The notes: generated by a model from the letters alone, not told the origin. A DNA stretch of 64,000 bases from Geomesophilobacter sediminis (GCF_016458275.1 NZ_JAEMHM010000007.1:124001-188000), one strand, 5' to 3'. Counted from the first letter of the stretch, positions 1 to 10,961 are shown. Numbers and translations are program-made.

Positions 1-1062
1 CAGGGGAAGGTCGCACAGGTTCTTCCCGTCCAGGTAGAGAAGATCGAAGACGAAGTAGCAGAGGTTGCCCGAGCCGGTGCGCTGGTAGTTCTGCAGCAGC
101 TGGAAGGATGATTTTCCCTGTTCGTCGAGCACCACCACTTCGCCGTCCAGCACGGCGTCGTGCCCCAGGGATTGTAGCGCGGCCACGATCGGGGCGAACT
201 GCCGTTTGAAGGAGATCTTTTTGCGCGAGTAGAGCGACACCGCTCCCTGGTCGACTTCGGCGACAGCGCGGTAGCCGTCGAGTTTGATCTCGAAGAGCCA
301 GTTGGGGTCGGAGAACGGCTCCTTGACCGGGGTCGCGTACATCGGCTCGATGTCGTGCGGCATCGGGTCGCGGACTGCGGGGGCGGGTACTTGTGATCTT
401 CCTTGATTAAGCTCGCCTTTGAAGTCCCCCTTTGCAAAAGGGGGATTGAGGGAGATATGACTTTCCTGGTCGGGCACCTTCGGCGCGGCTTCTTTGGGAT
501 ACGGTTCTGAGTGTTCCGCAACCGACGCGGCATCTCCCCGCCGCCTCGGATGTCTTTCGTAATACTCCTTATCGGGGAGGGCGGTTTCACTGACCACCGA
601 ACGGTCGTCCAGGGTGATTTCTTCCTTCGTGGCGAAGGCATCGTGTTTCTTGATCAGAAGCCATGATTTGCCGTCTCCGGAACGAAGCCGGACCAAGGCA
701 AATTCCCCCTTGAGCTTGGTGCCGTCCAGGATGAACTTGAGATCGCCCTTCTGATATCCCTTGCGCAGGGCGTCCTCGTTCTCCTTCCGACCCTGGGCTC
801 CCGGGGCGCGGTAGGTACCCTGGTCCCAGACGATGACGCGGCCGGCGCCGTAGTTGCCCGGAGGGATGGTCCCTTCGAAATCCTTGTATTCAAAAGGATG
901 ATCCTCGACGTGCATGGCCAGGCGCTTGAGGTCCGGATCAAGCGACGGCCCCTTGGGAATCGCCCAGCTCAGCAACACCCCGTCGAGCTCCAGGCGGAAG
1001 TCGTAGTGCAGGTGCGAGGCGGCGTGCTTTTGGACCACGAATACCAGTTCCCGTTCGGTCAT
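1..1062 (-). CDS. ligD: ATP-dependent DNA ligase LigD, N-terminal part (cut by window edge)
   Basis: Open frame of 354 codons from an ATG at 1062 running off the left edge without a stop. It starts with the LigD 3'-phosphoesterase domain (HLHYDFRLE near residue 18, EYKDFEGTIPPGNYG near residue 60). After a variable linker comes the adenylation domain of an ATP-dependent ligase with EIKLDGYRA, whose Lys is the AMP-accepting residue. In bacterial end joining, LigD works with Ku, encoded just upstream on the same strand. A polymerase domain, if present, lies outside the window. The linker contains a translated copy of a dispersed palindromic repeat (417-457), which explains its odd composition. 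A terminator at 1194-1217 separates it from ku, so the two genes are probably not strictly co-transcribed. Confidence 0.93.
   Translation of the reverse strand, partial: MTERELVFVVQKHAASHLHYDFRLELDGVLLSWAIPKGPSLDPDLKRLAMHVEDHPFEYKDFEGTIPPGNYGAGRVIVWDQGTYRAPGAQGRKENEDALRKGYQKGDLKFILDGTKLKGEFALVRLRSGDGKSWLLIKKHDAFATKEEITLDDRSVVSETALPDKEYYERHPRRRGDAASVAEHSEPYPKEAAPKVPDQESHISLNPPFAKGDFKGELNQGRSQVPAPAVRDPMPHDIEPMYATPVKEPFSDPNWLFEIKLDGYRAVAEVDQGAVSLYSRKKISFKRQFAPIVAALQSLGHDAVLDGEVVVLDEQGKSSFQLLQNYQRTGSGNLCYFVFDLLYLDGKNLCDLPL
417..457. repeat. Dispersed palindromic repeat inside the ligD reading frame
   Basis: Copy of the family with core CCCCCTTTGCAAAAGGGGG. Other copies in this window are intergenic; this one is translated in frame within the LigD interdomain linker (residues SLNPPFAKGDFKG) and introduces no stop. 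Confidence 0.8.
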
Positions 1063-1086
1063 CGGTTGTTACCTCGCTCTTAAGCC

Positions 1087-1285
1087 CACCGCAGAGGGCG
1101 CGGAGAGGCGCAGAGGAACACTCCTGGATCAGGAGGTTCCCCATGCTAAGGGGGGCTGAATCTAACCCGCCCCCGGCCTCCGCCTCCTGCACACAAAAAA
1201 TCCCCGCGGACGGGGATCAATGCGGCAGGAGGGACGCAAAAGTAAACCTGCCTTTCCTCTGCGTCCCGCTGCGCCCTCTGCGGTG
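1087..1285. repeat. Inverted pair of 32-bp CACCGCAGAGG repeats
   Basis: 1087-1118 (CACCGCAGAGGGCGCGGAG and on) and 1254-1285 are imperfect inverted copies of a Glu/Arg-codon-like GC-rich repeat, flanking about 135 bp that hold the ku terminator. No transposase is nearby; it looks like a non-coding REP/MITE-like unit. Confidence 0.6.
1194..1217 (-). terminator. Rho-independent terminator downstream of ku
   Basis: Hairpin ATCCCCGTCCGCGGGGAT followed by TTTTTT on the minus strand, between the end of ku and the start of ligD. Confidence 0.75.
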
Positions 1286-1298
1286 AGCTTCCCTTCCA

Positions 1299-2078
1299 TC
1301 AGGCCGCTTCCTTTTTCTTCTGGTTCAGGCTCTCCTTCAGCAGGGCCATGAGGTCCACCACCTTGGTCGGCTGCGGTTTTTCCTCTTTCGGCACCGGCAG
1401 GATCCCCTGCGCCTTCTGCTCGATGGTCTTCTTGAGATCCTCGATGTAGGTGTCGTGGTACTGCTCCGGATCAAATTTCACGGTGAGGTGGTCGATCAGG
1501 GTCAGCGCCAGGTCGATCTCCGGATCCCGCAGCTTGTCGGTGCCGGGGAGCTTCAGGTCCTTGAACTCCCGCACTTCCGTGGCGTAGCGGACCTGGTTGA
1601 GCACGAGCAGGTCATCGATCGGCTTGACCACCCCGAGGCTCCCCCGGTTGCGCAAGACGTAGGTCGCGACGCCGACCTTGCCCGATTTCTTGAGCGCCTC
1701 CCGCAGCAGCGCGTAGGGCTTGTCTCCGCCGCGGTCGGGCTCCAGGTAGTACGGCTTCTCGAAGTAGCGCGTGTCGATCTCGGACTCCATTACGAAGCCC
1801 AGGATGTCGATCAGGTGCGTCTTCTCGACGTTGGCGTTTTCAAAGTCCTGGTCGGTTAGGACGACGTATTCCCCGTCGGTGTACTCGTACCCTTTCACGA
1901 TCTCGGTGAACGGTACTTCCTGGTTGTCGTACTTGCATACCCGTTGGTACTTGATCGGGCAGAGGTCGCCTTTGCGCAGCATGTCCAGGTCGAGCGAGTT
2001 GCTTTCCGAGCCGCTGTAGAGCTTCACCGGGATGTTCACCAGCCCGAAACTGATTGAGCCGGACCAAAGTGCTCTCAT
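1299..2078 (-). CDS. ku: Ku protein, bacterial non-homologous end joining
   Basis: 259-aa homodimeric Ku-type DNA-end-binding protein that threads onto double-strand breaks and recruits LigD. The N-terminus MRALWSGSISFGLVNIPVK is the hallmark of bacterial Ku, and the beta-barrel core follows (GYEYTDGEYVVLTDQDF). The C-terminus is short and Lys-rich (NQKKKEAA), as expected for the LigD-interacting tail. The start chosen is ATG 2078, preceded by AAGGAGGAG; a longer frame upstream exists but has no family similarity. Upstream of ligD on the same strand, forming a two-gene end-joining locus. Confidence 0.95.
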   Translation of the reverse strand: MRALWSGSISFGLVNIPVKLYSGSESNSLDLDMLRKGDLCPIKYQRVCKYDNQEVPFTEIVKGYEYTDGEYVVLTDQDFENANVEKTHLIDILGFVMESEIDTRYFEKPYYLEPDRGGDKPYALLREALKKSGKVGVATYVLRNRGSLGVVKPIDDLLVLNQVRYATEVREFKDLKLPGTDKLRDPEIDLALTLIDHLTVKFDPEQYHDTYIEDLKKTIEQKAQGILPVPKEEKPQPTKVVDLMALLKESLNQKKKEAA

Positions 2079-2466
2079 AGCTCCTCCTTTAAGGGATGAT
2101 GCATCCCCTGAAAGGCCTCTCCGCAATGGATTTGGTCGCCAAAACTCTGCGATAACGTATTTTAACACGATGAGCGATCCGGGATAAAGGCGGGAAAGGG
2201 GCTGACAAGGAGGGATTCTTCCGGAGCATTGAAGCAGCGGCCCACCCTGTGGGAGGGCCTTTCCAGGCGCGAATGTCGCAACCGTTGTCACCGCCGGCGG
2301 CGGTTCGCGCCAGGAATGGCGCTTCCACAGCAATGTGGGCCGCGTTCCAGCTCGATGGCCTGGCTGTTATGTCGCACCAGAGATCGTCGGAAATGAAAAG
2401 GGCGCAGCATGCTGCGCCCCTATCCGCTGCACATCGCCGGTCCGCGACGTCGGTACTCCGGCCTCA
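2079..2466. other. Intergenic region with two short palindromic repeats
   Basis: 388 bp between ku and the end of gpmA. It contains a minus-oriented copy of the CGCGCC-GGAA-GCGCTCCCAC family (about 2247-2276) and a perfect GGGCGCAGCATGCTGCGCCC palindrome (2399-2424) that recurs at 22443. No gene was recognised. Confidence 0.6.
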
Positions 2467-3156
2467 TCACTTCACATAGTAATGCCGCAGCGGCCTGAGC
2501 TCCTCATCCAGCTCGTAGACCAGCGGGGTCCCGGTCGGTATTTCCAGCTCGATGATCTCCTGGTCCGAGATCCGGTCCAGATGCTTCACCAGTGCACGCA
2601 GGCTGTTGCCGTGCGCCACGATGAGGGTCCGTTTCCCGCGCCTGAGTTCCGGGACGATCCGCTCTTCCCAACACGGCAGAAACCGCTCCACCGTGTCGCG
2701 CAGGCATTCTCCGGCCGGCAGCTGCTCCGGCCGCAGATCCCGGTAGCGCGGGTCGAAACGCGGGTGCCGCGGGTCGCTCTCCTCAAGCAGCGGCGGACGG
2801 ACGTCGTAGCTTCTGCGCCACAGTTTCACCTGGTCCGCGCCGTACTTCTCCGCAGTCTCGGCCTTGTTCAGCCCCTGCAGCGCTCCGTAGTGCCGCTCGT
2901 TTAAGCGCCAGTCGTTGCGCACCGGAATCCACATCAGGTCCATCTCGTCCAAAAGCAGCCACAGGGTCCGGATCGCCCGCTTTAACACCGAGGTGAAGGC
3001 AAGGTCGAACATCATCCCTTTTTCCTTCAGGTTTCTTCCGGCGGCCAGGCATTCCTCCCGGCCGCGCTCCGAAATATCCACATCGGTCCAGCCGGTGAAA
3101 AGGTTTTCCCGGTTCCACTGGCTTTCCCCGTGCCGCAACAGTACCAGCTGATGCAT
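2467..3156 (-). CDS. gpmA: 2,3-bisphosphoglycerate-dependent phosphoglycerate mutase
   Basis: 229 aa. Interconverts 3- and 2-phosphoglycerate in glycolysis/gluconeogenesis through a phosphohistidine. The catalytic motif [10 protein letters not shown] is at residues 6-15, followed by [10 protein letters not shown], the substrate-binding [10 protein letters not shown] segment (Glu proton donor) and the second catalytic His in [11 protein letters not shown]. The length is normal for the cofactor-dependent family. It lies 22 bp downstream of the YihY-type gene on the same strand and probably shares its transcript. Confidence 0.95.
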   Translation of the reverse strand: MHQLVLLRHGESQWNRENLFTGWTDVDISERGREECLAAGRNLKEKGMMFDLAFTSVLKRAIRTLWLLLDEMDLMWIPVRNDWRLNERHYGALQGLNKAETAEKYGADQVKLWRRSYDVRPPLLEESDPRHPRFDPRYRDLRPEQLPAGECLRDTVERFLPCWEERIVPELRRGKRTLIVAHGNSLRALVKHLDRISDQEIIELEIPTGTPLVYELDEELRPLRHYYVK

Positions 3157-3178
3157 GTCTGCTCCTTTCCCGCGGGCT

Positions 3179-4090
3179 CTAACCGGTCCGGCCCAGGGTC
3201 TTCTCTCCCTCCACCTTCTCGCCCGGGGCCTTTCCCTCGGCCGAGCTGTGTTCGATGACCGAGTTGATCACCGCTCCCACCAGTATGATGAATCCGCTGA
3301 TATAAAACCAGAGCAACAGCACGATCACCGCGCCGATGCTTCCGTAGGTCTTGTCGTAGGAGCCGAAGTTGTTGATGTAAAAGGCGAAGAGGAGAGAGGC
3401 GATGATCCAGCAGGGAATCGCCACCACCGCCCCCGGGCTGATCCATTTCCATTCCTGCTCCACATCGGGAGTGAAGTAATAGATGATGGCCAGGGCCAGG
3501 ACCAGGAGGAACAGGACCACCAGATAGGTAGCGATGTCCCAGGTTACCTCCAGGACGTTGCCGAGCTTCATCGTGACGGCGACCCAGCTCCCGATCTGGG
3601 TCCCGAACATGAGCAGGGCCAGGGATACCAGGAACAGAAACGCCAGGGTAAACACCAACAGCACCGCCTCGATCCGTTGCTGGTAAAAGGGGCGTCCTTC
3701 CTTCACCTCGTAGATGCGGTTCATGACGTCCATGATCGAGGTGACTGCGCTGGAAGAAGACCAAAGCGCCAGTACCACCCCGAGCGAGAGGAGCCCCCCT
3801 TTTTTCTTCATGAAGAGCGCCCGGAGGTTGTCGGCGAACAGGTTGAAGGCCTCTTTCGGCAGCAGCTGGCCCGCCTGGTCCATGATGTACTGCATCAGGT
3901 TCGGTATCGGCAGGTAGCCGATGAGGGTGGTGAGGAAGAGGAAGAAGGGAAACAGGGCGAACATGAAATAGTAGGCCATGGCGGCCGCATAGGCGTTGAC
4001 GTCATGTTCGGTGACCTTGGCCATTACCTGTTTCCCGAGGTCCTTGTAACTGGTCGACCCGAGCTTGAAGAACGAGCGGAACGAGAACAT
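3179..4090 (-). CDS. YihY/BrkB (RNase BN-like) family inner-membrane protein
   Basis: 303-aa polytopic protein. About six hydrophobic segments are visible (for example [83 protein letters not shown]). The [17 protein letters not shown] start and the [24 protein letters not shown] signature are typical of YihY/UPF0761. Its molecular role is unknown; the old RNase BN label is not supported for this family. Sits between gltD and gpmA, both on the same strand. Confidence 0.9.
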   Translation of the reverse strand: MFSFRSFFKLGSTSYKDLGKQVMAKVTEHDVNAYAAAMAYYFMFALFPFFLFLTTLIGYLPIPNLMQYIMDQAGQLLPKEAFNLFADNLRALFMKKKGGLLSLGVVLALWSSSSAVTSIMDVMNRIYEVKEGRPFYQQRIEAVLLVFTLAFLFLVSLALLMFGTQIGSWVAVTMKLGNVLEVTWDIATYLVVLFLLVLALAIIYYFTPDVEQEWKWISPGAVVAIPCWIIASLLFAFYINNFGSYDKTYGSIGAVIVLLLWFYISGFIILVGAVINSVIEHSSAEGKAPGEKVEGEKTLGRTG

Positions 4091-4159
4091 GCCGGCCCTC
4101 CGTTGTCTATCCCGGTGGGATTGGTGTCGACGACAGGGCAGTGACCTGTCGCCACGTGG

Positions 4160-5638
4160 TCAAAGCGTCTCCGGTTTCCCCATGAGAAAGGCGTCGCACT
4201 CCTGCGCGGCGCGGCGCCCCTCGCTGATCGCCCAGACCACCAGGCTCTGCCCGCGGCGGCAGTCGCCGGCGGCAAAGACTGCGGGGATGCTCGTGGCAAA
4301 GCGGTCGTTTTCCCCGCTGATGGTCCCGCTTGCGGTCCGTGCCACCCCGAGGGTGTCCAAAAGCTCCTGCTCCGGACCGACGAAGCCGAGTGCGAGGAGG
4401 ACCAGCTGTGCCGGAAGGGTCGTTTCGCTCCCGGGGATCGGACCGGGGACGAGGACCCCCGGTTTCTTCTCCTGCCAGCCGACCTCGGCGCACACCACCG
4501 AAGCGAGCGTGCCGCCGGCGTCGGGGAGAAAGGCGATGGCGGTCCGGCCGTAGCGACGCGGATCGGCGCTGAACCGCTCGGCGGCCTCTTTCTGCCCGTA
4601 ATCGGCGGCGTAGACCTTGGGCCATTCCGGCCACGGATTTTCCGGGGCCCGCTGCTGGGGCGGATGCGGCAGGATTTCCAGCTGCACCACGCTCCTACAC
4701 CCCTGGCGCAGGGCGGTCGCCACGCAGTCGGTCCCGGTGTCGCCACCGCCGATGACGACCACATCCTTCCCCCGCGCCGTTATCGTCTCCGGCACTCCGT
4801 CCAGGAGGGTCCGGGTGGCTGCGGTCAGGTACTCGAGGGCGAAGTGGATCCCGGGCAGCTCGCGCCCCCGGACCACCAGGTCGCGCGCCTTTCCGGCGCC
4901 GATGGCGACCACGATGGCGTCGTACTCCCGGTACAGGCGCTCGGCGGCAACGTCCTTTCCCACCTCGGTTTTCAGCATGAAGCGGATCCCTTCCGCCTCC
5001 AAAAGCTCGATGCGGCGCAGCAGCACCCCTTCCTTTTCCAGCTTCATGTTGGGGATGCCGTACATGAGGAGTCCGCCGGGGCGGTCGTCGCGCTCGTAGA
5101 CGGTGACGCTGTGCCCGGCGCGGTTCAACTGCAGCGCCGCGGCAAGCCCGGCCGGTCCCGACCCGATCACCGCCACGTTCTTCCCGGTGCGGACCCGCGG
5201 GGGGAGGGGAACGATCCAGCCGTTTTCCCACCCCCTTTCCGTGATGGCGTACTCGATGTTCTTGATCGCGACGGCGGGATCGCCGATGGCAAGGACGCAG
5301 GAGGCCTCGCACGGGGCCGGGCAGACCCGGCCGGTGAACTCGGGAAAGTCGTTGGTGCGGTGCAGCCGGTCCAGCGCCTGGCGCCAAAGATCGCGATAAA
5401 CCAGGTCGTTCCATTCCGGGATCAGGTTGTGCAACGGGCAGCCGCTCGCCATGCCGCTCAGGAGGATGCCGCTGTGGCAGAAGGGGGTACCGCAGTCCAT
5501 GCAGCGCGCTCCTTGCTGCCGGAGCTTGTCCGGCGCCAGCGGGAGGCGAAACTCGTGCCAGTCCTCGAGCCTGGCCTGCGGTTCCCGCTCCGGAGCGGTC
5601 TCCCGCGGGTATTCCAGAAATCCGGTGGGTTTGCCCAT
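4160..5638 (-). CDS. gltD: Glutamate synthase (NADPH) small subunit
   Basis: 492 aa, the FAD- and NAD(P)H-binding subunit of GOGAT that feeds electrons to GltB for glutamate synthesis from glutamine and 2-oxoglutarate. The N-terminal Cys clusters for two [4Fe-4S] centres are present (CMDCGTPFCH, GCPLHN, CPAPCEASC), then the FAD dinucleotide fold VIGSGPAGLAAA, the NADPH fold VIGGGDTGTDC, and ALGFVGPEQELL near the end. Starts 12 bp after the gltB stop. Confidence 0.97.
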   Translation of the reverse strand: MGKPTGFLEYPRETAPEREPQARLEDWHEFRLPLAPDKLRQQGARCMDCGTPFCHSGILLSGMASGCPLHNLIPEWNDLVYRDLWRQALDRLHRTNDFPEFTGRVCPAPCEASCVLAIGDPAVAIKNIEYAITERGWENGWIVPLPPRVRTGKNVAVIGSGPAGLAAALQLNRAGHSVTVYERDDRPGGLLMYGIPNMKLEKEGVLLRRIELLEAEGIRFMLKTEVGKDVAAERLYREYDAIVVAIGAGKARDLVVRGRELPGIHFALEYLTAATRTLLDGVPETITARGKDVVVIGGGDTGTDCVATALRQGCRSVVQLEILPHPPQQRAPENPWPEWPKVYAADYGQKEAAERFSADPRRYGRTAIAFLPDAGGTLASVVCAEVGWQEKKPGVLVPGPIPGSETTLPAQLVLLALGFVGPEQELLDTLGVARTASGTISGENDRFATSIPAVFAAGDCRRGQSLVVWAISEGRRAAQECDAFLMGKPETL

Positions 5639-5650
5639 GGTTGCTCCTTG

Positions 5651-8600
5651 TCAGTTGGCTCCGCCAAGGCTCGCCCGAAACGCCGCCTCCAGGGCCGCAT
5701 CCCCCTCGAGCCCCTTCTTGAGGGCCGCCTCCCGCGCCTCCAGGACCCGCTGGTATTCCTTGGGGACCACTTTGGTAAAGAGCGGGAGGTGGTGCTGCCA
5801 GGCGGCGAGGATTTCGGCGGCGCGGCTGCTGCCGGTGGAGCGGCGCTGCCGCTCCAAAAGTTCCTTGAGCAGCGCGGCGTCTTCGGGGGCGACGGGACGG
5901 ATGACGGCAAGGTGGGAGCCGGCCCGGCGCGCGAGTTCCCCGGATGGGTCGAGGACGTAGGCGACCCCGCCGCTCATCCCGGCGGCGAAGTTGCGACCGA
6001 CCGGGCCCAGGACCAGGACGGTCCCCCCGGTCATGTATTCGCAGCAGTGGTCTCCGGCGGCCTCGACCACCGCGGTGGCGCCGGAGTTGCGCACGCAGAA
6101 GCGTTCCCCCGCGGCACCGCTGACGTAGATTTCGCCGCCGGTCGCGCCGTAGCCGGCCACGTTGCCGGTGATGATGTTTTCCGCCGCGGCGAAGCGGCTT
6201 CCCTTGGGCGGATACACGATGATCTTCCCGCCGCTCAGCCCCTTGGCGAGGTAGTCGTTCGCCTCCCCTTCGAGCTCCAGGGTCACCCCGGCCGGGAGGA
6301 AGGCGCCGAAGCTCTGTCCCGCGGAGCCCCGGAAACAAAGCGAGATGGTGTCTTCGGGAAGCCCGGCGGCGCCGTAGCGCAGGGTGATTTCGTTGCCCAG
6401 GATGGTGCCGACGGTGCGGTCCACGTTTCTGATCTCCAGCTCGTGCCGCACGGAAGCCCCCGACTCCAGGGCCGGACGGCACAGATCCAGCAGGGTGGTG
6501 AGGTCCAGGGAATCCTCCAGACCGTGGTCCTGTCCCTTCGTCCCGTCCGGTTCCGCCGCCGGGTGGCGGGGGCGGAAGAGGATGGGGGAGAGATCGATGC
6601 CGGCCGCGGCGGCCGCGTCGGCATCGACTTCCAGAAGGTCGCCGCGTCCCACCAGGTCGGCCAGCGAGGCGACCCCGAGCCCGGCCATGATCTCCCGCAA
6701 CTCCCGGGCGACGTATTCCAGGTAACGGACCACGTGCTCCGGCTTTCCGGTGAAGCGCCGGCGCAGCTCCGGGTCCTGGGTCGCGATCCCCGCCGGGCAG
6801 GTGTTCTGGTGGCAGACCCGCATCATCAGGCATCCCAGGGCGACCAGGGGGCCGGTGGCAAAGCCGAACTCCTCCGCCCCCAAAAGCGCCGCGATCGCCA
6901 CGTCCCGGCCGGTGCGCAGCTGTCCGTCGGTTTCCAGGACCACCCGGTCGCGCAGGCCGTTGGCCAAGAGGGTCTGGTGGGCCTCGGCGAGCCCGATCTC
7001 CCAGGGAAGCCCGGCGTGGCGGATGCTGGAAAGCGGGGAGGCGCCGGTCCCGCCGTCGCAGCCGCTGATCAGGATGACGTCCGCCTTTGCCTTGGCGACC
7101 CCGGCCGCGATGGTCCCGACGCCGCTTCGGGAAACCAGCTTGACGCTGATCCGGGCACGGCGGTTGGCGCACTTGAGGTCCCGGATCAGCTGGGCCAGGT
7201 CTTCGATGGAATAGATGTCGTGGTGCGGGGGCGGGGAGATGAGACCCACTCCGGGGGTGGTGTGGCGGGTGCGGGCGATTTCCGGAAAGACCTTGCCGCC
7301 GGGGAGTTCCCCCCCTTCGCCCGGTTTTGCCCCCTGGGCCATCTTGATCTGGATCTCGGTGGCGTTGGAAAGGTAATGGCTGGTGACGCCGAAGCGCCCC
7401 GAGGCGACCTGCTTGATCGCGCTGTTTCTCGAGTCGCCGCCGGGCGCGTCGGCAAAGCGGACCGGGTCCTCCCCCCCTTCGCCGGTGTTCGATTTCCCTC
7501 CCAGCCGGTTCATGGCGATGGCGAGGGTCTCGTGCGCTTCCTTGCTGATCGACCCGTAGCTCATCGCGCCGGTCTTGAAGCGCTGCACGATGCTGGAGAC
7601 CGGCTCGACCTTCTCGATCGGGATCGGGGCACCCTTTGCGAAATTGAGGAGGCCGCGCAGGGTGGCGCGCCGGGTCCAGGCGTCGGTAAGCTCGGAAAAA
7701 AGGCGGAACTGCGCGTAATCCCCGGCCCGGACCGCCTGCTGGAGCAGATGGATCGAGCGGGGGGTGAACTGGTGTTCCGTGCCGTCGGCGCGCCACTGGT
7801 AGATGCCGCCGGAGGGAAGGGTTTCCGGTACCCACTGGCGCGGGGCGAACGCGGCGCGATGGCGCTGGGCCACCTCGGCCGCGATTTCCGGCAGCCGCAT
7901 CCCGCCGACCCGGGAGGGGGTGCCGGTGAAATAGCGCTCCACGAGCGCCTGGTCGAGCCCGATCGCCTCGAAGATCTGCGCTCCCCGGTACCCCTGCGCC
8001 GTGGAGATCCCCATCTTGGCCATGGTTTTCACCACCCCCTTGAGGGATGCGGCCCGGTAGTTGCGCTGGGCCTGCACCGGGTCCATGCCGGGAAGAAATC
8101 CCTCGCGCTGCAGCTCCTGCACGCTGCGCAGGGCGAGGTAGGGATTGACGGCGTCGGCCCCGTAACCGATCAAAAGGGCGAAGTGGTGCACCTCGCGCGG
8201 CTCACCGGACTCCACGACCAGGGAAGTCTCGGTGCGCGCCCCCTCGCGGATCAGGTGATGGTGCAGTCCGGAAACCGCCAGAAGCGCCGGGATCGGGAGG
8301 TGGTTGCGGTCCACCCCCCGGTCGGAAAGGACCAGGATGTTGCAACCCTCCTTGACCGCCGTGAGCGCCGCTTCGAAGAGCGCCTCCAGTCCCCGCCGCA
8401 GCGGGGTGGGGGCGAGGTTTGAGCGGTAGAGGGCCGGCAGGGTGGCGACTTTGAACCCCGGCTCCTTGATGTGGCGCAGCCGCTCCAGTTCCGGGTCGGT
8501 CATGATCGGGTGGCGCAGCCGGACCAGGCGCGCCGGGTCGGGGACGGCGGCCAGGAGGTTGCCGCGGGCGCCGAGGTAGGTCTCGGTGGCGGTGACGATC

Positions 8601-10210
8601 TTCTCGCGGATCGGGTCGATGGGCGGGTTGGTCACCTGGGCGAAGTGCTGGCGGAAAAAATCGTAGAGGAGCTGGGGTTGCCCGGAAAGTGCCGCCAGCG
8701 GCGTATCCACCGCCATCGACCCCAGGGGCTGCTGGCCGGTCCGGGCCATCGGTTCCAGGATCAGGCGGAGTTCCTCGTAGTTGTAGCCGAAGGCGATCTG
8801 GAGCTGGAGCAGCGGTGGGGCCGCCGGCCTGGACGGCGGGGGATCGGCAAGCTCTTCGAGGGTCACCTGCTGGGCGTCCAGCCACTGCCGGTAGGGCTTC
8901 TCCGCGGCGAGCCGGCTCTTGATCTCGTCGTCGTCGACGATGCGCCCCTGCGCGAGGTCGGCGAGGAAGAGCTGCCCCGGATGGACCCTCCCCTTGGCCA
9001 CGATCCGCTCCGGCTCGATCGGAAGGGCCCCCGCCTCCGACCCCAGGACCACCAAACCGTCGCAGGTCAGGCAGTAGCGGAGCGGACGCAGCCCGTTGCG
9101 GTCCAGGATGGCGCCCACGTAGCGGCCGTCGGTGCAGACGAGGGCGGCCGGGCCGTCCCACGGCTCCATCAGCGTGGCATGGTAGCGGTAGAAGGCCTTG
9201 AGCTCGGCGGGGATCTCCTCGTTGTTTTCCCATGCCTCGGGGACCATCATGAGCATCGCGTGCGGCAGCGAGCGCCCGGCCATCAGGAGCAGTTCCAGGC
9301 AGTTGTCCAGCATCGCCGAGTCGGAACCTTCCTCGTCGATCACCCGCCCCAGCCCCGCGCCGGTGTACTTCCCCAAAAGCCAGGGTGCCTCCAGCCGCCC
9401 CTCCCGCGCCTGCATCCAGTTCACGTTACCGCGCAGCGTGTTGATCTCGCCGTTGTGGGCCAGCAGCCGGTACGGGTGAGCCCGATGCCACGCGGGGAAG
9501 GTATTGGTGGAAAACCGGGAATGCACCAGGGCGAGCGCGCTTTCCAGGGCCGGGTCGCTCAGGTCCGGGTAGTAGCGGGTGAGCTGGGCCGGGGTGAGCA
9601 TCCCCTTGTAGACCAGGGTCCGGCTCGACATGCTGGCTACATACCAGTAGGGATCGTAGCCGGTCCGGCGCAGCTCGGCGTCGGTGCGTTTGCGGGCCAG
9701 GTAGAGGCGGCGCTCGAAGTCGAGTCCCGGCGCGAACCGGCCCCGGCCCAGGAAACACTGCCTCATCACCGGCTCCGCGGAGCGGGCTCCCTTGCCGAGA
9801 TAGCTGTTGTCGGTGGGGGTGTCGCGCCAGCCGAGCGGCTCCAGCCCTTCGGCCGCGGCGGCGCGTTCCAGGGCGGCACAGCAGGTCGCGCGCCGGGCCG
9901 GGTCGGGGGAGGCAAAGACCATCGCCACCGCGTAATCGCCGGGGGGCGGCAGTGGTCCCGCGGCGGGGCGGAACTGTTCCCGGAGGAAGCGGTCCGGAAG
10001 CTGCAACAGGATCCCCGCGCCGTCCCCGGTGTTGTGCTCGCAGCCGCAGGCGCCCCGATGGTTGAGGTTCGCGAGCATCTCCAGCCCCTGGGAGACGATG
10101 CGGTGGGATGGGGTCCCGTCCAGCTGCGCGACGAATCCCACGCCGCAGGCGGCATGCTCGGCACGCGGGTTGAAGAGTCCCTGCTGTTTAGGCACGTGGG
10201 TCGGTGTCAT
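5651..10210 (-). CDS. gltB: Glutamate synthase large subunit
   Basis: 1519 aa, full length for GOGAT alpha. The N-terminal propeptide of 21 residues precedes Cys22 (AACGVGFVA), the nucleophile of the class II glutaminase domain after processing. The central and FMN-binding synthase domains carry [20 protein letters not shown] and [10 protein letters not shown], followed by the Fe-S segment [21 protein letters not shown]. The C-terminal GXGXG beta-helix repeats are visible ([28 protein letters not shown]). First gene of the gltB-gltD unit; with GltD it forms the main ammonia-assimilation route. Confidence 0.97.
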   Translation of the reverse strand: MTPTHVPKQQGLFNPRAEHAACGVGFVAQLDGTPSHRIVSQGLEMLANLNHRGACGCEHNTGDGAGILLQLPDRFLREQFRPAAGPLPPPGDYAVAMVFASPDPARRATCCAALERAAAAEGLEPLGWRDTPTDNSYLGKGARSAEPVMRQCFLGRGRFAPGLDFERRLYLARKRTDAELRRTGYDPYWYVASMSSRTLVYKGMLTPAQLTRYYPDLSDPALESALALVHSRFSTNTFPAWHRAHPYRLLAHNGEINTLRGNVNWMQAREGRLEAPWLLGKYTGAGLGRVIDEEGSDSAMLDNCLELLLMAGRSLPHAMLMMVPEAWENNEEIPAELKAFYRYHATLMEPWDGPAALVCTDGRYVGAILDRNGLRPLRYCLTCDGLVVLGSEAGALPIEPERIVAKGRVHPGQLFLADLAQGRIVDDDEIKSRLAAEKPYRQWLDAQQVTLEELADPPPSRPAAPPLLQLQIAFGYNYEELRLILEPMARTGQQPLGSMAVDTPLAALSGQPQLLYDFFRQHFAQVTNPPIDPIREKIVTATETYLGARGNLLAAVPDPARLVRLRHPIMTDPELERLRHIKEPGFKVATLPALYRSNLAPTPLRRGLEALFEAALTAVKEGCNILVLSDRGVDRNHLPIPALLAVSGLHHHLIREGARTETSLVVESGEPREVHHFALLIGYGADAVNPYLALRSVQELQREGFLPGMDPVQAQRNYRAASLKGVVKTMAKMGISTAQGYRGAQIFEAIGLDQALVERYFTGTPSRVGGMRLPEIAAEVAQRHRAAFAPRQWVPETLPSGGIYQWRADGTEHQFTPRSIHLLQQAVRAGDYAQFRLFSELTDAWTRRATLRGLLNFAKGAPIPIEKVEPVSSIVQRFKTGAMSYGSISKEAHETLAIAMNRLGGKSNTGEGGEDPVRFADAPGGDSRNSAIKQVASGRFGVTSHYLSNATEIQIKMAQGAKPGEGGELPGGKVFPEIARTRHTTPGVGLISPPPHHDIYSIEDLAQLIRDLKCANRRARISVKLVSRSGVGTIAAGVAKAKADVILISGCDGGTGASPLSSIRHAGLPWEIGLAEAHQTLLANGLRDRVVLETDGQLRTGRDVAIAALLGAEEFGFATGPLVALGCLMMRVCHQNTCPAGIATQDPELRRRFTGKPEHVVRYLEYVARELREIMAGLGVASLADLVGRGDLLEVDADAAAAAGIDLSPILFRPRHPAAEPDGTKGQDHGLEDSLDLTTLLDLCRPALESGASVRHELEIRNVDRTVGTILGNEITLRYGAAGLPEDTISLCFRGSAGQSFGAFLPAGVTLELEGEANDYLAKGLSGGKIIVYPPKGSRFAAAENIITGNVAGYGATGGEIYVSGAAGERFCVRNSGATAVVEAAGDHCCEYMTGGTVLVLGPVGRNFAAGMSGGVAYVLDPSGELARRAGSHLAVIRPVAPEDAALLKELLERQRRSTGSSRAAEILAAWQHHLPLFTKVVPKEYQRVLEAREAALKKGLEGDAALEAAFRASLGGAN

Positions 10211-10417
10211 GGGATGGCGCGCTCCAGAAAAATCCTGCCTCGGTCACTGGTTGACGGTTGTTTCGATGAGTCTGATCGCTAACGTCACTGCACCTCAGCG
10301 GCCCCGACTGGTTCAGTATTGAGCCGGAGCTGAGGGAGACTGGTCCGGATCGGAAAGTGGAAAGAATAGCTTAAAAGAATCAAATGAAAATAGTTGTAAC
10401 CCACCGCGGGATCGGCA

Positions 10418-10446
10418 TTGACAACAAAACGATTCAATGCTTTACT
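10418..10446 (+). promoter_or_regulatory. Sigma-70 promoter for the CHRD protein gene
   Basis: TTGACA (10418-10423), 17-bp spacer, TTTACT (10441-10446). It lies 39 bp before the start codon, which has a strong AGGAGGAG ribosome-binding site. Confidence 0.6.
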
Positions 10447-10484
10447 AGCGACCGTTAATTAATCCCATCTACAGGAGGAGCACA

Positions 10485-10961
10485 ATGAGAAGAATGAAGT
10501 TCATGCTGCTGGTCGTTCTTTCGGTTCTGGTGACGACATCGCTTTGCTGGGGCGCCGGTACCAAACGGTTCCATGCCAAGATGAAAGGGGACGACGAGGT
10601 GCCGGCGGTCAAGACCAAGGCCACCGGGACGGCGGAATTCGCCCTGAGCAAGGACGGCAAGGAACTGGCGTACAAGGTGTCGGTGAAGAACATCGTCAGC
10701 CCCAACGCGGCCCACATCCACCTGGGGAAAAAAGGGGAGAGCGGCGGCCCGGTGCTGGACCTGTTCAAGGGGCAGAAAAAGCGCCAAGGTAAGGTGAGCG
10801 GCCTTCTGGCCCAGGGGATCGCTTCCGACAAGGACCTGATCGGCGACCTGCAGGGGAAAACGCTCGCCGATCTCGTCGCGCAGATCAAAGCCGGCGATGC
10901 GTACGTCAACGTCCACACCGAGGCCTTCCCCGACGGTGAGATCCGCGGGCAAATCAAGTAG
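10485..10961 (+). CDS. Secreted CHRD-domain protein
   Basis: 158 aa with a signal peptide (MRRMKFMLLVVLSVLVTTSLCWGA) and a single CHRD domain filling the rest. Typical CHRD features are the DDEVPAV start, GTAEFALSKDGKELAYKVSV, NAAHIHLGKKGESGGPV, and the closing YVNVHTEAFPDGEIRGQI. CHRD is named after chordin; in bacteria it occurs in exported proteins of unknown function. Monocistronic by spacing, with its own promoter. Confidence 0.9.
   Translation: MRRMKFMLLVVLSVLVTTSLCWGAGTKRFHAKMKGDDEVPAVKTKATGTAEFALSKDGKELAYKVSVKNIVSPNAAHIHLGKKGESGGPVLDLFKGQKKRQGKVSGLLAQGIASDKDLIGDLQGKTLADLVAQIKAGDAYVNVHTEAFPDGEIRGQIK

Noticed and set aside
4664-8422. 1252-codon open frame on the plus strand
   Set aside because: Antisense shadow of gltB/gltD in GC-rich DNA; composition biased to Gly/Arg/Val/Asp with no domain, while the opposite strand encodes complete GOGAT subunits.
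8471-10282. 603-codon plus-strand frame
   Set aside because: Antisense to the gltB N-terminus; no signature or ribosome-binding site.
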